From Micromonospora sp. CB01531 (GTDB lineage Bacteria > Actinomycetota > Actinomycetes > Mycobacteriales > Micromonosporaceae), in contig NZ_LWLS01000116.1 of assembly GCF_001905095.1 (NCBI RefSeq), forward strand, positions 159,100 to 223,099: DNA of 64,000 nt, in the 5' to 3' direction. A program made the position numbers and the translations under genes. How positions within the stretch are numbered: position 1 is the stretch's first letter; the number at the start of each line of letters is the position of its first letter. The notes below the pieces were generated by a model. That model had not been told where the DNA came from and did not search any database. It worked only from the letters and a program-made list of their open reading frames with translations. Below, piece after piece: positions 32,404-41,507 of this stretch.

Positions 32404-33774
32404 ATGATCAGTGTTTTCGACCTCTTCAGCGTCGGCATCGGGCCGTCCAGCTCGCACACCGTAGGGCCGATGCGCGCCGCCCGCACGTTCGTGGCCGGGC
32501 TCAAGGCGGACGGGCTGCTCACCGACACCGCCCGGGTGCAGGCCGAGCTCTTCGGCTCGCTGGGCGCCACCGGACACGGCCACGGCAGCGACCGCGCGGT
32601 GCTGCTCGGGCTGGAGGGCGAGGCGCCGGAGACGGTCGACACGGACTCGGTCGGGCCGCGGGTCGAGCGGATCCGGGCCGAGCGCCGGCTCAGCCTGCTC
32701 GGCACCCACGAGATCGACTTCGACCCGGACCGGGACCTGGTGCTGCACCGCCGCCGCTCGCTCCCGTACCACCCGAACGGGATGACCTTCGTGGCGTACG
32801 ACGCGGCCGACGCGGCGATCAGGGCACGGACCTACTACTCCGTCGGCGGCGGGTTCGTGGTCGACGAGGCGGCCGCCGGGGCGGACCGGATCAAGCCGGA
32901 CAGCACCCGCGTCCGGTACCCGTTCCTGACCGGCGCGGAGCTGCTGGCGGTCACCACCGGCAACGGCCTGTCGATCAGCGAGGTGATGCTCGCCAACGAG
33001 CTGTCCTGGCGCAGCGAGGCGGATGTCCGGGCCGGGTTGCTGGAGATCTGGCGGGTGATGCGGGACTGCGTCACCCGCGGCTGCGAGCGGGACGGCGTCC
33101 TGCCGGGCGGGCTGAAGGTCCGCCGCCGGGCGGCCGAGCTGCGCCGGAGCCTGGAGGCGGAGGCCGACGCCACCGATCCGCTGCGCGCGATGGACTGGGT
33201 CACCCTGTTCGCGCTCGCGGTGAACGAGGAGAACGCGGCCGGCGGGCGGGTGGTGACCGCCCCGACCAACGGCGCCGCCGGGATCATCCCGGCCGTGCTG
33301 CACTACTACACCCGGTTCGTGCCGGGCGCCTCCGAGGACGGCGTGGTCCGCTTCCTGCTCGCGGCCGGCGCGATCGGGGTGCTGTTCAAGGAGAACGCGT
33401 CGATCTCCGGGGCCGAGGTCGGCTGCCAGGGCGAGGTCGGCTCGGCCTGCTCGATGGCCGCGGCCGGGCTGGCTGAGGCGCTGGGCGGCACTCCCGCCCA
33501 GGTGGAGAACGCGGCCGAGATCGGTATGGAGCACAACCTCGGGCTCACCTGCGACCCGGTCGGCGGCTTGGTGCAGATCCCGTGCATCGAACGGAACGCG
33601 GTGGCCAGCATCAAGGCGATCACGGCCGCCCGGCTGGCGCTGCGCGGTGACGGGGTGCACGCCGTCTCGCTGGACAAGGTCATCAAGACCATGCGGGAGA
33701 CGGGCGCGGACATGAAGGTCAAGTACAAGGAGACGGCGCGGGGCGGCCTCGCGGTCAACGTGATCGAGTGCTGA
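32404..33774 (+). CDS. sdaA: L-serine ammonia-lyase
   Basis: A 456-residue single-chain iron-sulfur L-serine dehydratase, making pyruvate and ammonia from serine. The N-terminal beta-like domain opens with SVFDLFSVGIGPSSSHTVGPMRAA. The alpha-like catalytic domain has GCQGEVGSACSMAAAGLAEALGG and MEHNLGLTCDPVGGLVQIPCIERNA, whose cysteines bind the 4Fe-4S cluster. Length is typical. GAGGAAAG sits 8 bases before the ATG. It is followed 64 bases later by the ABC-2 permease on the same strand. Confidence 0.95.
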   Translation: MISVFDLFSVGIGPSSSHTVGPMRAARTFVAGLKADGLLTDTARVQAELFGSLGATGHGHGSDRAVLLGLEGEAPETVDTDSVGPRVERIRAERRLSLLGTHEIDFDPDRDLVLHRRRSLPYHPNGMTFVAYDAADAAIRARTYYSVGGGFVVDEAAAGADRIKPDSTRVRYPFLTGAELLAVTTGNGLSISEVMLANELSWRSEADVRAGLLEIWRVMRDCVTRGCERDGVLPGGLKVRRRAAELRRSLEAEADATDPLRAMDWVTLFALAVNEENAAGGRVVTAPTNGAAGIIPAVLHYYTRFVPGASEDGVVRFLLAAGAIGVLFKENASISGAEVGCQGEVGSACSMAAAGLAEALGGTPAQVENAAEIGMEHNLGLTCDPVGGLVQIPCIERNAVASIKAITAARLALRGDGVHAVSLDKVIKTMRETGADMKVKYKETARGGLAVNVIEC

Positions 33775-33838
33775 ACCCGAAGGGGTGACCCGACCGGTAG
33801 CCCTGCCGGCGGACGTCGGTCAGGGTGAGGATGGGACG

Positions 33839-34666
33839 GTGACGACAGGCGTCGCCGCGCTCTGGTCGGCCCGCAACTCGCTGCGCATCCTGGTCAAGCG
33901 GGATCTCGCGGTGAAGTACCAGCAGTCCGTGCTGGGCTACTTCTGGTCGCTCATCGAGCCGCTCGGCATGGGCCTGATCTACTGGTTCGTCTTCGGCGTG
34001 CTCTATTCCGGTGCCACCCGGGGGCACCTGGGCACCGCGGCCGGGTCGTACCCGCTCTTCCTGATCACCGGGATCTTCGCCTGGATGTGGGCCAGTTCGG
34101 CGCTCACCGAGGCGACGAACGCGCTGACCGGACAGGCTCGGCTGATCACCACGATGAACGTGCCCCGGCAGGTCTTCCCGATCGGCCGGGTCACCGGCCG
34201 GTTCGCCGAGTACGCCGCCGGCCTGCCCATCCTGGCCGGCATCGCGGCGGTCTACGCGATGCACGGGAAGATCCACGTCGGGTGGAACCTGCTCGCCCTG
34301 CCGCTGGCCGTGTCGGTGCAGTTCGTGCTGCTGTCGGGGATCGCGTTGCTGCTGTCGGCGCTCAACGTGCTGATGCGCGACATCGAGCGCTTCATGCGGC
34401 TGATCATCCGGGTGCTCTTCTACGCCACCCCGATCATCTACCCGCTCGGCCTGGTCCGCGGCTCGGGCATGCCGGCCTGGGTCAAGCTCCTCTACGAGTT
34501 GAACCCGCTGGTCGGCATCTTCCAGTTGCACCACGCGATCTGGTATCCGGACCAGTTCCCCGACGCCCGGCTGCTCACCATCACCGTGGTGGGCAGCGTG
34601 CTGGTGCTGGCGGTCGGCTGGTGGTCGTTCCGCCGGCTGGAACCGGCCGTGCTCAAGGAACTCTGA
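33839..34666 (+). CDS. ABC-2 type polysaccharide/teichoic acid exporter, permease subunit
   Basis: A 275-residue permease with six hydrophobic helices. The interfacial segment LVKRDLAVKYQQSVLGYFWSLIEPLGM and the PLGLVRGSGMPAWVKLLYELNPLVGIFQLHHA loop are hallmarks of the Wzm/TagG/RfbA exporter family. It would form the membrane channel for an undecaprenyl-linked polymer. I chose GTG 33839 (GAGGA 7-8 bases upstream); GTG 33785 is in frame. It is the first of four tightly spaced genes for a surface polymer. Confidence 0.9.
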   Translation: MTTGVAALWSARNSLRILVKRDLAVKYQQSVLGYFWSLIEPLGMGLIYWFVFGVLYSGATRGHLGTAAGSYPLFLITGIFAWMWASSALTEATNALTGQARLITTMNVPRQVFPIGRVTGRFAEYAAGLPILAGIAAVYAMHGKIHVGWNLLALPLAVSVQFVLLSGIALLLSALNVLMRDIERFMRLIIRVLFYATPIIYPLGLVRGSGMPAWVKLLYELNPLVGIFQLHHAIWYPDQFPDARLLTITVVGSVLVLAVGWWSFRRLEPAVLKEL

Positions 34667-34710
34667 ATGACGGCCCGCATCGAGGCGACATGACGGCCAT
34701 CATCGAGGCG
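34667..34710 (+). repeat. 21-bp direct duplication at the exporter ATPase start
   Basis: ATGACGGCCCGCATCGAGGCG (34667) and ATGACGGCCATCATCGAGGCG (34690) differ at two bases and are 23 bases apart. The first copy starts just after the permease stop and is in a different frame from the gene. Confidence 0.8.
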
Positions 34711-35433
34711 GCGGGGCTGGGCATCCGGTTCGTCCGGAACCGGCGCCGCCAGCTGCGGCTGCGGGAGCTGCTGATCCACCGGGGCGGGCGGAACTCGGAC
34801 GCCGGCCAGTTCTGGCCGCTGCGCGACGTGTCGTTCCGGATCCAGCCGGGCGAGACGGTCGGCGTGGTCGGTCGCAACGGCACCGGCAAGAGCACCCTGC
34901 TGCGGCTGATCGCCGGGGTGCTGATCCCGGACGAGGGCCGGATCCGGGTACGCGGCGAGGTGGCCCCGCTGCTGGAGCTGTCCGCGGGCTTCTCCAACGA
35001 CCTGACCGGCCGGGAGAACCTGTACCTGGTGGGCGGGCTGCACGGGCTGTCGACGGGCTACCTGCGGCGGCACTTCGACGAGATCGTGTCGTTCGCCGGG
35101 GAGCAGGTCGAGCGGTCCATCGACACCTCGGTCCGGCACTACTCGTCGGGGATGAAGGTGCGGCTGGGCTTCGCGGTCATCGCCCATCTGCCCCACCCCA
35201 TCCTGTTGGTGGACGAGGTGACCGCGGTCGGGGACGCGGAGTTCCGCGCGAAGTGCTATGCGACCATCGAGCGACTTCTCGCGGAAGGGCGCACGCTGGT
35301 GCTGGTGTCACACAACGAAAAGGACCTCACCCGGTTCTGCCGTCGGGGGCTTTACCTCGACGCGGGGCGGCTGACCGTCGACGGGACCATTGACGAGGCG
35401 CTGCACGCGTACGCCAGCGCCGCGCAGCGGTGA
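34690..35433 (+). CDS. ABC-2 type polysaccharide/teichoic acid exporter, ATPase subunit
   Basis: A 247-residue ATPase of the Wzt/TagH family. Walker A is GRNGTGKSTLL, the signature HYSSGMKVRLGFA, and Walker B ILLVDEVTAVGD, with switch histidine in VLVSHNEKD. It powers export of the polymer through the permease encoded 23 bases upstream. It lacks the C-terminal carbohydrate-recognition domain of some Wzt proteins. A near-copy of its own first 21 bases, including an ATG in another frame, lies just before the start. Its stop overlaps the next start (GTGA). Confidence 0.9.
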   Translation: MTAIIEAAGLGIRFVRNRRRQLRLRELLIHRGGRNSDAGQFWPLRDVSFRIQPGETVGVVGRNGTGKSTLLRLIAGVLIPDEGRIRVRGEVAPLLELSAGFSNDLTGRENLYLVGGLHGLSTGYLRRHFDEIVSFAGEQVERSIDTSVRHYSSGMKVRLGFAVIAHLPHPILLVDEVTAVGDAEFRAKCYATIERLLAEGRTLVLVSHNEKDLTRFCRRGLYLDAGRLTVDGTIDEALHAYASAAQR

Positions 35434-37382
35434 CCCTCGCGATCGTGCTCGCCGCCGACCCGGCGGCGGGCCTGACCACCGAGGCCGGCGAGCGCCTCGT
35501 CGACCGGCTGGCCGGGCAGTGGCGGCGGGCCGGCGCGAGCGACGTGCGGGTGGCCGCCGATCTGCTCGAGCTGGCCTCGCTGGTGGCCGGCGCTAGCGGC
35601 CCGGTGCTGGTCAGCGGGGCCGACCTGGTGGCGCACACGGCCGTGCTCCGGCATCTGGCGACCAGCCCGGTGGGGCCCGCGGTGGCGCTGGTGCTCACCG
35701 ACCCGCCGCGAGACGGGCAGGTGACGGTCCGGGAGGAGCGCGGCCAGGTGGTGGCGGCCGGCGACCTGGCGGACGCGACCGGCGTGTTCGGCGGCGCGCT
35801 GCGGGTCGGCCCGAACGACCTGCCGGCCCTCGCCGCCGCCGCGCAGGCGGTCGCCGGCGCCGAGGGCGGACCGGCGTCCGCGGTGGACCGGCTCTTCGCC
35901 GAACTCGCGGCGTGCGGCCCGCTGATCTTCGCCCACCGGGTACGCCTGCTCGTGGCGCACCGGGTCGGCACCGCCGCCGAGCTGGGCGCGGCCGAGGCGG
36001 CCGTGCAGGCGGTCGACGAGGACCGGGCCGAGCTGCGGCTGTCGGTGAAGGAGCGGGACGACTTCTTCACCACGTTCTTCGTCAGCACCTGGTCCCCGTA
36101 CGTGACGAAGGCCGCCGCCCGGCTGCGGCTCAGCCCGACCGCGGTGACCATGATCTCGGTGGCCTTCGCGGTGGCCGCCGCGGTGCTCTTCGGCCTCGGC
36201 GGGCGGCCCGCGCTGGTCGCCGGGGCGGTTCTGCTCTACCTGGGCTTCGTGCTCGACTGCGTGGACGGCCAGCTGGCCCGCTACACCCGGCAGTTCAGTG
36301 CCTGGGGCGGCTGGCTGGACACCATGGCCGACCGGGCGAAGGAGTACGTGGTCTACGCCGGCCTCGGCTACGGCGCCACCCACGCCGGCTTCCGGTACGG
36401 CTGGGCGCTGGCCATCGCCGCGATGACCCTGCAGACCGTGCGGCACATGACCGACACCTGGTACGGCGTGCTGCACGACGAGGCGGCCCGGCGGCCCCGC
36501 CCGGCGACCGGGGAGGCAGGCGGCATCGGCGGCAAGCTGAACGCCGCCTCGACGAAGGTGCAGGCGGACACCGGGTCGGTGTCGTACTGGCTGAAGCGGA
36601 CGGTGGTCTTCCCGATCGGCGAGCGGTGGGCGCTAATGGCGGTGACCGCCGCGCTCTTCGGCCCGCTCGTCGCGCTCTGCGCGGTGCTGGCCTGGGGGAC
36701 GCTGGCGTTCGCGTACACCGGGGCGCTGCGGACCCTGCGGGCCCGCTGGATGCGGGTGCCGGTGATGGCGACGGTCGACCGCACCCTGCACCGCGACGAC
36801 GGGCCGCTGGCCCGGACGCTGCCGGTGGTGCGCGGTCCGCTGGTGGTGGCGGTGCTCGGCGCGCTCGGCGCGGCGGCGCTGCTGCTCTGGGCGCTGTCGA
36901 CCGTCCATGCCGGCCATCGGCTGCCGGGTTGGGCGGTGCCGGTCGGGCTGCTGGTGCTGCTGGTCGCCGGGTTCGGCGCCCGGGCGGCGCACGACAGGCC
37001 GCTGGACTGGCTGGTCCCGGCCGCGCTGCGGGCCGGGGAGTACCTGTTCGCGATCGCCGCCGGCGTGGCCGGCCGCGCGCCCGCCTGGCTGATCTTCGGG
37101 TACGTCTTCGTGCTCACCCTGCACCACTACGACCTGACCGCCCGGCTGGAGAAGCGGCAGGTGGCGCCGCCGCTGCATCCCGCCACGTTCGGCTGGGAGG
37201 GGCGGTCGGCGCTGCTGGCGGTGGCGGCGTTCGTCGGATATGCGAGTATCGGTCTGGTTACACTCGGTACGTACCTTCTCGTGGTTTTTGTCGCGAGCGT
37301 GGTCCTCGCCTGGGTGGTCCTGCCGGCCCGCGCCCGACGCACGCCGGTCCCGGTGGGTGGGGGTGACCGCTCGCCGGGCTGA
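35430..37382 (+). CDS. CDP-alcohol phosphotransferase family membrane protein
   Basis: A 650-residue protein. The first ~200 residues are soluble, with a sugar-nucleotidyltransferase-like alternating look but no intact GxGxR motif. The CDP-alcohol phosphotransferase signature D-G-x2-A-R-x8-G-x3-D-x3-D follows at DGQLARYTRQFSAWGGWLD then MAD (about residues 270-292). Several more hydrophobic helices lead to a Pro-rich tail. Such enzymes move a phospho-alcohol from a CDP-activated donor to an acceptor, for example glycerol- or inositol-phosphate. Its position between polymer exporter genes and a TagF-like gene suggests supply or attachment of polyol phosphate. Starts with a GTG overlapping the ATPase stop by 4 bases. 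Confidence 0.82.
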   Translation: MTLAIVLAADPAAGLTTEAGERLVDRLAGQWRRAGASDVRVAADLLELASLVAGASGPVLVSGADLVAHTAVLRHLATSPVGPAVALVLTDPPRDGQVTVREERGQVVAAGDLADATGVFGGALRVGPNDLPALAAAAQAVAGAEGGPASAVDRLFAELAACGPLIFAHRVRLLVAHRVGTAAELGAAEAAVQAVDEDRAELRLSVKERDDFFTTFFVSTWSPYVTKAAARLRLSPTAVTMISVAFAVAAAVLFGLGGRPALVAGAVLLYLGFVLDCVDGQLARYTRQFSAWGGWLDTMADRAKEYVVYAGLGYGATHAGFRYGWALAIAAMTLQTVRHMTDTWYGVLHDEAARRPRPATGEAGGIGGKLNAASTKVQADTGSVSYWLKRTVVFPIGERWALMAVTAALFGPLVALCAVLAWGTLAFAYTGALRTLRARWMRVPVMATVDRTLHRDDGPLARTLPVVRGPLVVAVLGALGAAALLLWALSTVHAGHRLPGWAVPVGLLVLLVAGFGARAAHDRPLDWLVPAALRAGEYLFAIAAGVAGRAPAWLIFGYVFVLTLHHYDLTARLEKRQVAPPLHPATFGWEGRSALLAVAAFVGYASIGLVTLGTYLLVVFVASVVLAWVVLPARARRTPVPVGGGDRSPG

Positions 37383-37398
37383 CGGAGGGCCGGCCGGG

Positions 37399-39588
37399 AT
37401 GACTCTGCTCAGCTTCGTCGTACCGGCCTTCCGGGTGCAGGGCTACCTGCGGGAGTGTCTCGACTCGATCCTCGACCAGCCGTACGACGACCTCGAGGTG
37501 ATCGGGGTCGACGACGCCTCGCCGGACCACACCGGCGAGATCCTGGCCGAGTACGCGGAGCGCGACCCCCGGGTCCGGCCGGTCCGGCTCGCCGAGAACG
37601 CCGGGCTCGGTCCGGCCCGCAACGCCGGGCTGGACCGGGCCACCGGCACGTACCTCTGGTTCGTCGACGGCGACGACTGGCTGGTCCCCGGCTGCCTGCC
37701 GCACGTGGCCGACCGGCTGCTGGCCACCCGCCCGGACGTGCTGATCGTCGACCACGTCCGGGCGCACTGGAACAACCTCGGCACCCGCAGCGCGATGCGC
37801 GAGGTGTTCCCCGAGCCGCCCGGCGAGGCGACGTTCCGGCTGCGCGACCGGCCGGAGACGCTGGGCCTGCTGCACACCGCCTGGAACAAGCTGGTCCGGC
37901 GGGAGCTCCTGGTCGAGCGGGGGCTGCGCTTCGCGCCCGGCTGGTACGAGGACGTCTCGTTCAGTTACCCGGTGCTGATGGCGGCCGAGCGGATCGGCGT
38001 GCTGGACCGGGTCTGTCTCAACTACCGGCAGCGCCGGACCGGGGCGATCACCCGTACCCGGGGCGACCGGCACTTCGAGGTGTTCGCCCAGTGGCACCGG
38101 GTGTTCCGGCTGATGGACCGGTGGGGGCCGGAGACGGAACCGCTGCGCCCCGCGGTCTTCGAGCGGATGATCTGGCATTACCTGACCGTGCTGGGCAACG
38201 GCGCGCGGATCGCCCCCGAACTGCGGCCCGCGTTCTTCACCCAGATCCACGACGATTACGTGCGCCTCCGGCCGCCCGGCGGCTACCCGGTGCCACCCGG
38301 CGTGGACGGGCTCAAGCACCGACTGGTGGCGGCCGGGCGATGGCGTACGTTCAGCGCGCTGCGCGGCGCCCACCAGGCCGAGGAGACCGCGCGGCGCTCG
38401 GCGCGCCGGACCCGGCGGCGGGTGCTGCCGGTGGCGCGGCGGACCGCCGGCCGGACCCGGGACGCCGCGTTGGGCGAGTACTACCGGGTCGAGTTACGCC
38501 GGCCGCTCGACCCGAGCCTCGCCGTCTACGCCGCGTACTGGTACCGGGGGTACGCCTGCAACCCGGCCGCGATCTACGCCGCCGCGCGCCGCCTCGCCCC
38601 CCAGGTACGCGGCGTGTGGATCGTCCGGCGGGACCGGGTCGACACCCTCCCGCCCGGGGTGGAGTACGTGGTCGCCGGCACCCGGGCCTACTACCGGGTG
38701 CTGGCCCGGGCCCGCTGGCTGGTCAACAACGTGAACTTCCCGGACTTCGTCCGGAAGCGACCGGGCTCGGTGCACCTGCAGACGCACCACGGCACCCCGG
38801 TCAAGGTGATGGGGCTGGACCAGCAGCGGTACCCGATGGGCGCGATGGAGATGGACTTCGCCGACCTGCTGCGCCGGGTGGACCGCTGGGACTACAGCGT
38901 CAGCTCGAACAGCTTCTCGACGCAGATGTGGGAGCGGGCGTACCCGGCCGGGTACACCACGCTGGAGGTCGGCTACCCGCGCAACGACCGGCTGGCCACG
39001 GCCACCCCGGCGGAGTGCCGCCGGGCCCGGGCCGGGCTGGGCATCGGCCCCGACGAGTTGGTGGTGCTCTACGCGCCGACGCACCGGGAGCATCTGCCCG
39101 GCTGGCGGCCGCCGTTCGACCCGGACCGGATGCGCGCCGTGCTCGGCCCGTCCGGCCGGTTGCTGATGCGCAGCCACTACTTCCACGACCGGGATCGGCG
39201 TCCCCGTGGCCGGTTCGCCGGCGGGGTGCTGGACGTGAGCGACCACGATCGGGTGGAGGACCTGTACCTCGCCGCGGACGTGCTGGTCACCGACTACTCC
39301 TCGGCGATGTTCGACTACGCCGTGCTGGACCGGCCGATCGTCGTCTACGCCCCCGACTGGGACGCGTACCGGGTGGCCCGGGGGGTCTATCTCGACGTGC
39401 TCGTCGAGCCGCCGGGCGCGGTGGCCCTCGACTTCCCGGCCCTGCTCGACGTGTTCCGCTCCGGCGCGGTGCGCGGCGCGGAGGCCGAGCAGGCCCGGCA
39501 ACGGTTCCGGGCCCGGTTCTGCGCGCTGGACGACGGCCACGCCGCCGAGCGGGTGGTCCGCCGGGTCTTCCTCGACGAGCCGGCCTGA
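37399..39588 (+). CDS. bifunctional GT2 glycosyltransferase-TagF-like glycerophosphotransferase
   Basis: A 729-residue fusion. Residues about 1-300 are a GT-A family 2 glycosyltransferase: VVPAFRVQGYLRECLDSIL, VIGVDDASPDHTGEIL, and the DxD in FVDGDDWL. A basic linker (about 330-360, ARRTRRRVLP) follows. Residues about 370-725 are a CDP-glycerol:poly(glycerophosphate) transferase domain: HLQTHHGTPVKVMG, LYAPTHREHLPGW, MRSHYF, and VTDYSSAMFDYAVLDRPIVVYAPD. The pairing suggests one protein both adds a sugar and extends a glycerol- or ribitol-phosphate-type wall polymer. ATG 37399 with GGAGGG ahead. Confidence 0.88.
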   Translation: MTLLSFVVPAFRVQGYLRECLDSILDQPYDDLEVIGVDDASPDHTGEILAEYAERDPRVRPVRLAENAGLGPARNAGLDRATGTYLWFVDGDDWLVPGCLPHVADRLLATRPDVLIVDHVRAHWNNLGTRSAMREVFPEPPGEATFRLRDRPETLGLLHTAWNKLVRRELLVERGLRFAPGWYEDVSFSYPVLMAAERIGVLDRVCLNYRQRRTGAITRTRGDRHFEVFAQWHRVFRLMDRWGPETEPLRPAVFERMIWHYLTVLGNGARIAPELRPAFFTQIHDDYVRLRPPGGYPVPPGVDGLKHRLVAAGRWRTFSALRGAHQAEETARRSARRTRRRVLPVARRTAGRTRDAALGEYYRVELRRPLDPSLAVYAAYWYRGYACNPAAIYAAARRLAPQVRGVWIVRRDRVDTLPPGVEYVVAGTRAYYRVLARARWLVNNVNFPDFVRKRPGSVHLQTHHGTPVKVMGLDQQRYPMGAMEMDFADLLRRVDRWDYSVSSNSFSTQMWERAYPAGYTTLEVGYPRNDRLATATPAECRRARAGLGIGPDELVVLYAPTHREHLPGWRPPFDPDRMRAVLGPSGRLLMRSHYFHDRDRRPRGRFAGGVLDVSDHDRVEDLYLAADVLVTDYSSAMFDYAVLDRPIVVYAPDWDAYRVARGVYLDVLVEPPGAVALDFPALLDVFRSGAVRGAEAEQARQRFRARFCALDDGHAAERVVRRVFLDEPA

Positions 39589-39713
39589 AACCGCTTCCGA
39601 ACGCCTTAATAGGACGGTCACGAGCCGAACATCACACGTTTACCCGATGTGCGGATTCGATGATTTTGGTCACAGTCATTCCCGGGTTCGGCCGACGAGC
39701 TGGGGAGGAGACG

Positions 39714-41018
39714 GTGACCACCGTCGCGCTCAAGGATGTCACCAAGGTGTTCCAGGACGGGACAGTCGCGGTCGACACCATCAATCTGGACGTCAATGAC
39801 GGCGAGTTCATGGTGCTGCTCGGCCCCTCCGGCTGCGGCAAGTCCACCGTCCTGCGGATGGTGGCCGGCCTGGAGGACCCGACCTCGGGCGCAGTGATGC
39901 TCGACGGCGAGGTCGCCAACGACCTGCCGCCCCGGGACCGGAAGATCGCCATGGTCTTCCAGGACTTCGCGCTCTACCCGCACATGACCGTCGGCGACAA
40001 CATCGGCTTCCCGCTGCGGCTGGCCGGCGTCGACCAGGCCCCACGTGGGGAGCGGATCCAGGACGTGGCGAGCGCGCTCGGCATCGCGGACGTGCTCGGC
40101 CGCAAGCCCAGCCAGCTCTCCGGCGGCCAGCGGCAGCGGGTGGCGATGGGCCGAGCGATCGTCCGCCGCCCCGGGCTGTTCCTGATGGACGAGCCACTCT
40201 CCAACCTGGACAGCGGCCTGCGGGCCGAGCTGCGCGCCGAGATCTCCGGGCTGACCCGCGAGCTGGGCGTCACCACCATCTACGTCACGCACGACCAGGC
40301 CGAGGCGCTGACCATGGCCGACCGGGTCGCCATCATGCGCAAGGGGGTGCTCCAGGACGTGGGCACCCCCACCCAGGTGTACGGCCGGCCGGCCACCCTC
40401 TACGTGGCCGCGTTCCTCGGCAGTCCCCGGATGAACCTGTTGGAGGCGTCGGTCTACGTCCACCTCGACCGGTACGTGGCGTTGAGCCTGGGCGAGCAGT
40501 CGCTCTACCTGCCCTGGGACGACATTCGCTCCCGAGCGGTGGCGCACTACCACGGCGAGCGCATCGTCGTCGGGCTGCGGGCCGAGGGGCTCACCCCGAT
40601 CGCCCCCGGCACCGCCGGCCACGTGCTTCAGGGCCGGATCCGCTACCTGGAGCACCACGGCCACGAGTCGCTGGCCTTCCTCGACATCGGTGCCACCGCG
40701 ATCGTGGTGGACGAGATGGGCACCCCGGTGGAGACCGGCGAGCCGGGCCAGCGGGGCCTGCGCCGCTTCGGCCAGGTGATGCAGCGCCTCACCGGACGGG
40801 CCGGCGACGCCCCGATCTCCGCGCCGCCGAGCGGCGTGCACCGGACCAGCGTGCTCACCGACCCCGGCCGGCACCACCGCCGCCCGGCGGAACTGGCGGT
40901 CCGGCTGGCCCCGTACCCGGCGGTGTCGGCCGGGCACCCGCTGGCGGTCCAGGTACGGATGGACGCGCTGCACTTCTTCGACGAGCGCGGCGACCGCATC
41001 GACGTCGGCTGGCGCTGA
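39714..41018 (+). CDS. UgpC/MsmK-type carbohydrate ABC transporter ATPase
   Basis: A 434-residue ATPase of the sugar-import (CUT1) type. It has Walker A GPSGCGKSTVL, signature LSGGQRQRVAMGRA, Walker B LFLMDEPLSNLD, and a C-terminal TOBE-like extension from about residue 240. The family energises several different sugar permeases and is often encoded apart from them, as here. The start is GTG 39714 with GGGGAGGAGA before it. A long frame to 37455 overlaps the TagF gene and is not used. No cognate permease or binding protein is in the window. Confidence 0.9.
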   Translation: MTTVALKDVTKVFQDGTVAVDTINLDVNDGEFMVLLGPSGCGKSTVLRMVAGLEDPTSGAVMLDGEVANDLPPRDRKIAMVFQDFALYPHMTVGDNIGFPLRLAGVDQAPRGERIQDVASALGIADVLGRKPSQLSGGQRQRVAMGRAIVRRPGLFLMDEPLSNLDSGLRAELRAEISGLTRELGVTTIYVTHDQAEALTMADRVAIMRKGVLQDVGTPTQVYGRPATLYVAAFLGSPRMNLLEASVYVHLDRYVALSLGEQSLYLPWDDIRSRAVAHYHGERIVVGLRAEGLTPIAPGTAGHVLQGRIRYLEHHGHESLAFLDIGATAIVVDEMGTPVETGEPGQRGLRRFGQVMQRLTGRAGDAPISAPPSGVHRTSVLTDPGRHHRRPAELAVRLAPYPAVSAGHPLAVQVRMDALHFFDERGDRIDVGWR

Positions 41019-41072
41019 GCGGGGCGGCCGAATTGAGTTGACCGCTTCTCCGCGCGGCTCGAAGGTGTCGGG

Positions 41073-41453
41073 ATGGGGATTGCCATCCGCAACGTCGCGT
41101 TCGACTGTGCCGATCCGTACGAGCTGGCGCAGTTCTGGGCCAAGGTCTTCGGCTGCCCGGTCGACCCGCAGTTCGAGCCTGACGACGAGGAGCTCGTCAT
41201 CGAGCCCCCCGATGGCACGAGGCTCTATTTCCAGCGCGTGCCGGAGCCGAAGACCGTGAAGAATCGCGTGCACATCTGCCTGCAACCGGACGTCCTGCGC
41301 GACCAGGAGGTCGAGCGGGTCCGTGGGCTCGGTGCCACCGTCGTCGCCGATCGACGTGAGCCGGACGGCAGCGGCTGGGTCGTGCTGGCCGACCCCGAGG
41401 GGAACGAGTTCTGTGTGCTGCGCAGCGGGGCTGAGCGGCATCCCACGGCATAG
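41073..41453 (+). CDS. VOC (glyoxalase-fold) family protein
   Basis: A 126-residue beta-alpha-beta-beta-beta protein in the vicinal oxygen chelate superfamily. AIRNVAFDCADPYELAQFWAKVFGCPV opens the domain, KNRVHICLQPD holds a candidate metal histidine, and VVLADPEGNEFCVLR closes it. These actinobacterial 'Glyoxalase_6' proteins have no assigned substrate. ATG 41073. Confidence 0.85.
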   Translation: MGIAIRNVAFDCADPYELAQFWAKVFGCPVDPQFEPDDEELVIEPPDGTRLYFQRVPEPKTVKNRVHICLQPDVLRDQEVERVRGLGATVVADRREPDGSGWVVLADPEGNEFCVLRSGAERHPTA

Positions 41454-41507
41454 ACCAGGAGCTCGGCCGCTCTTGCCGGCGAAGTTACCGGCGAGTAGCG
41501 TGCGGGC

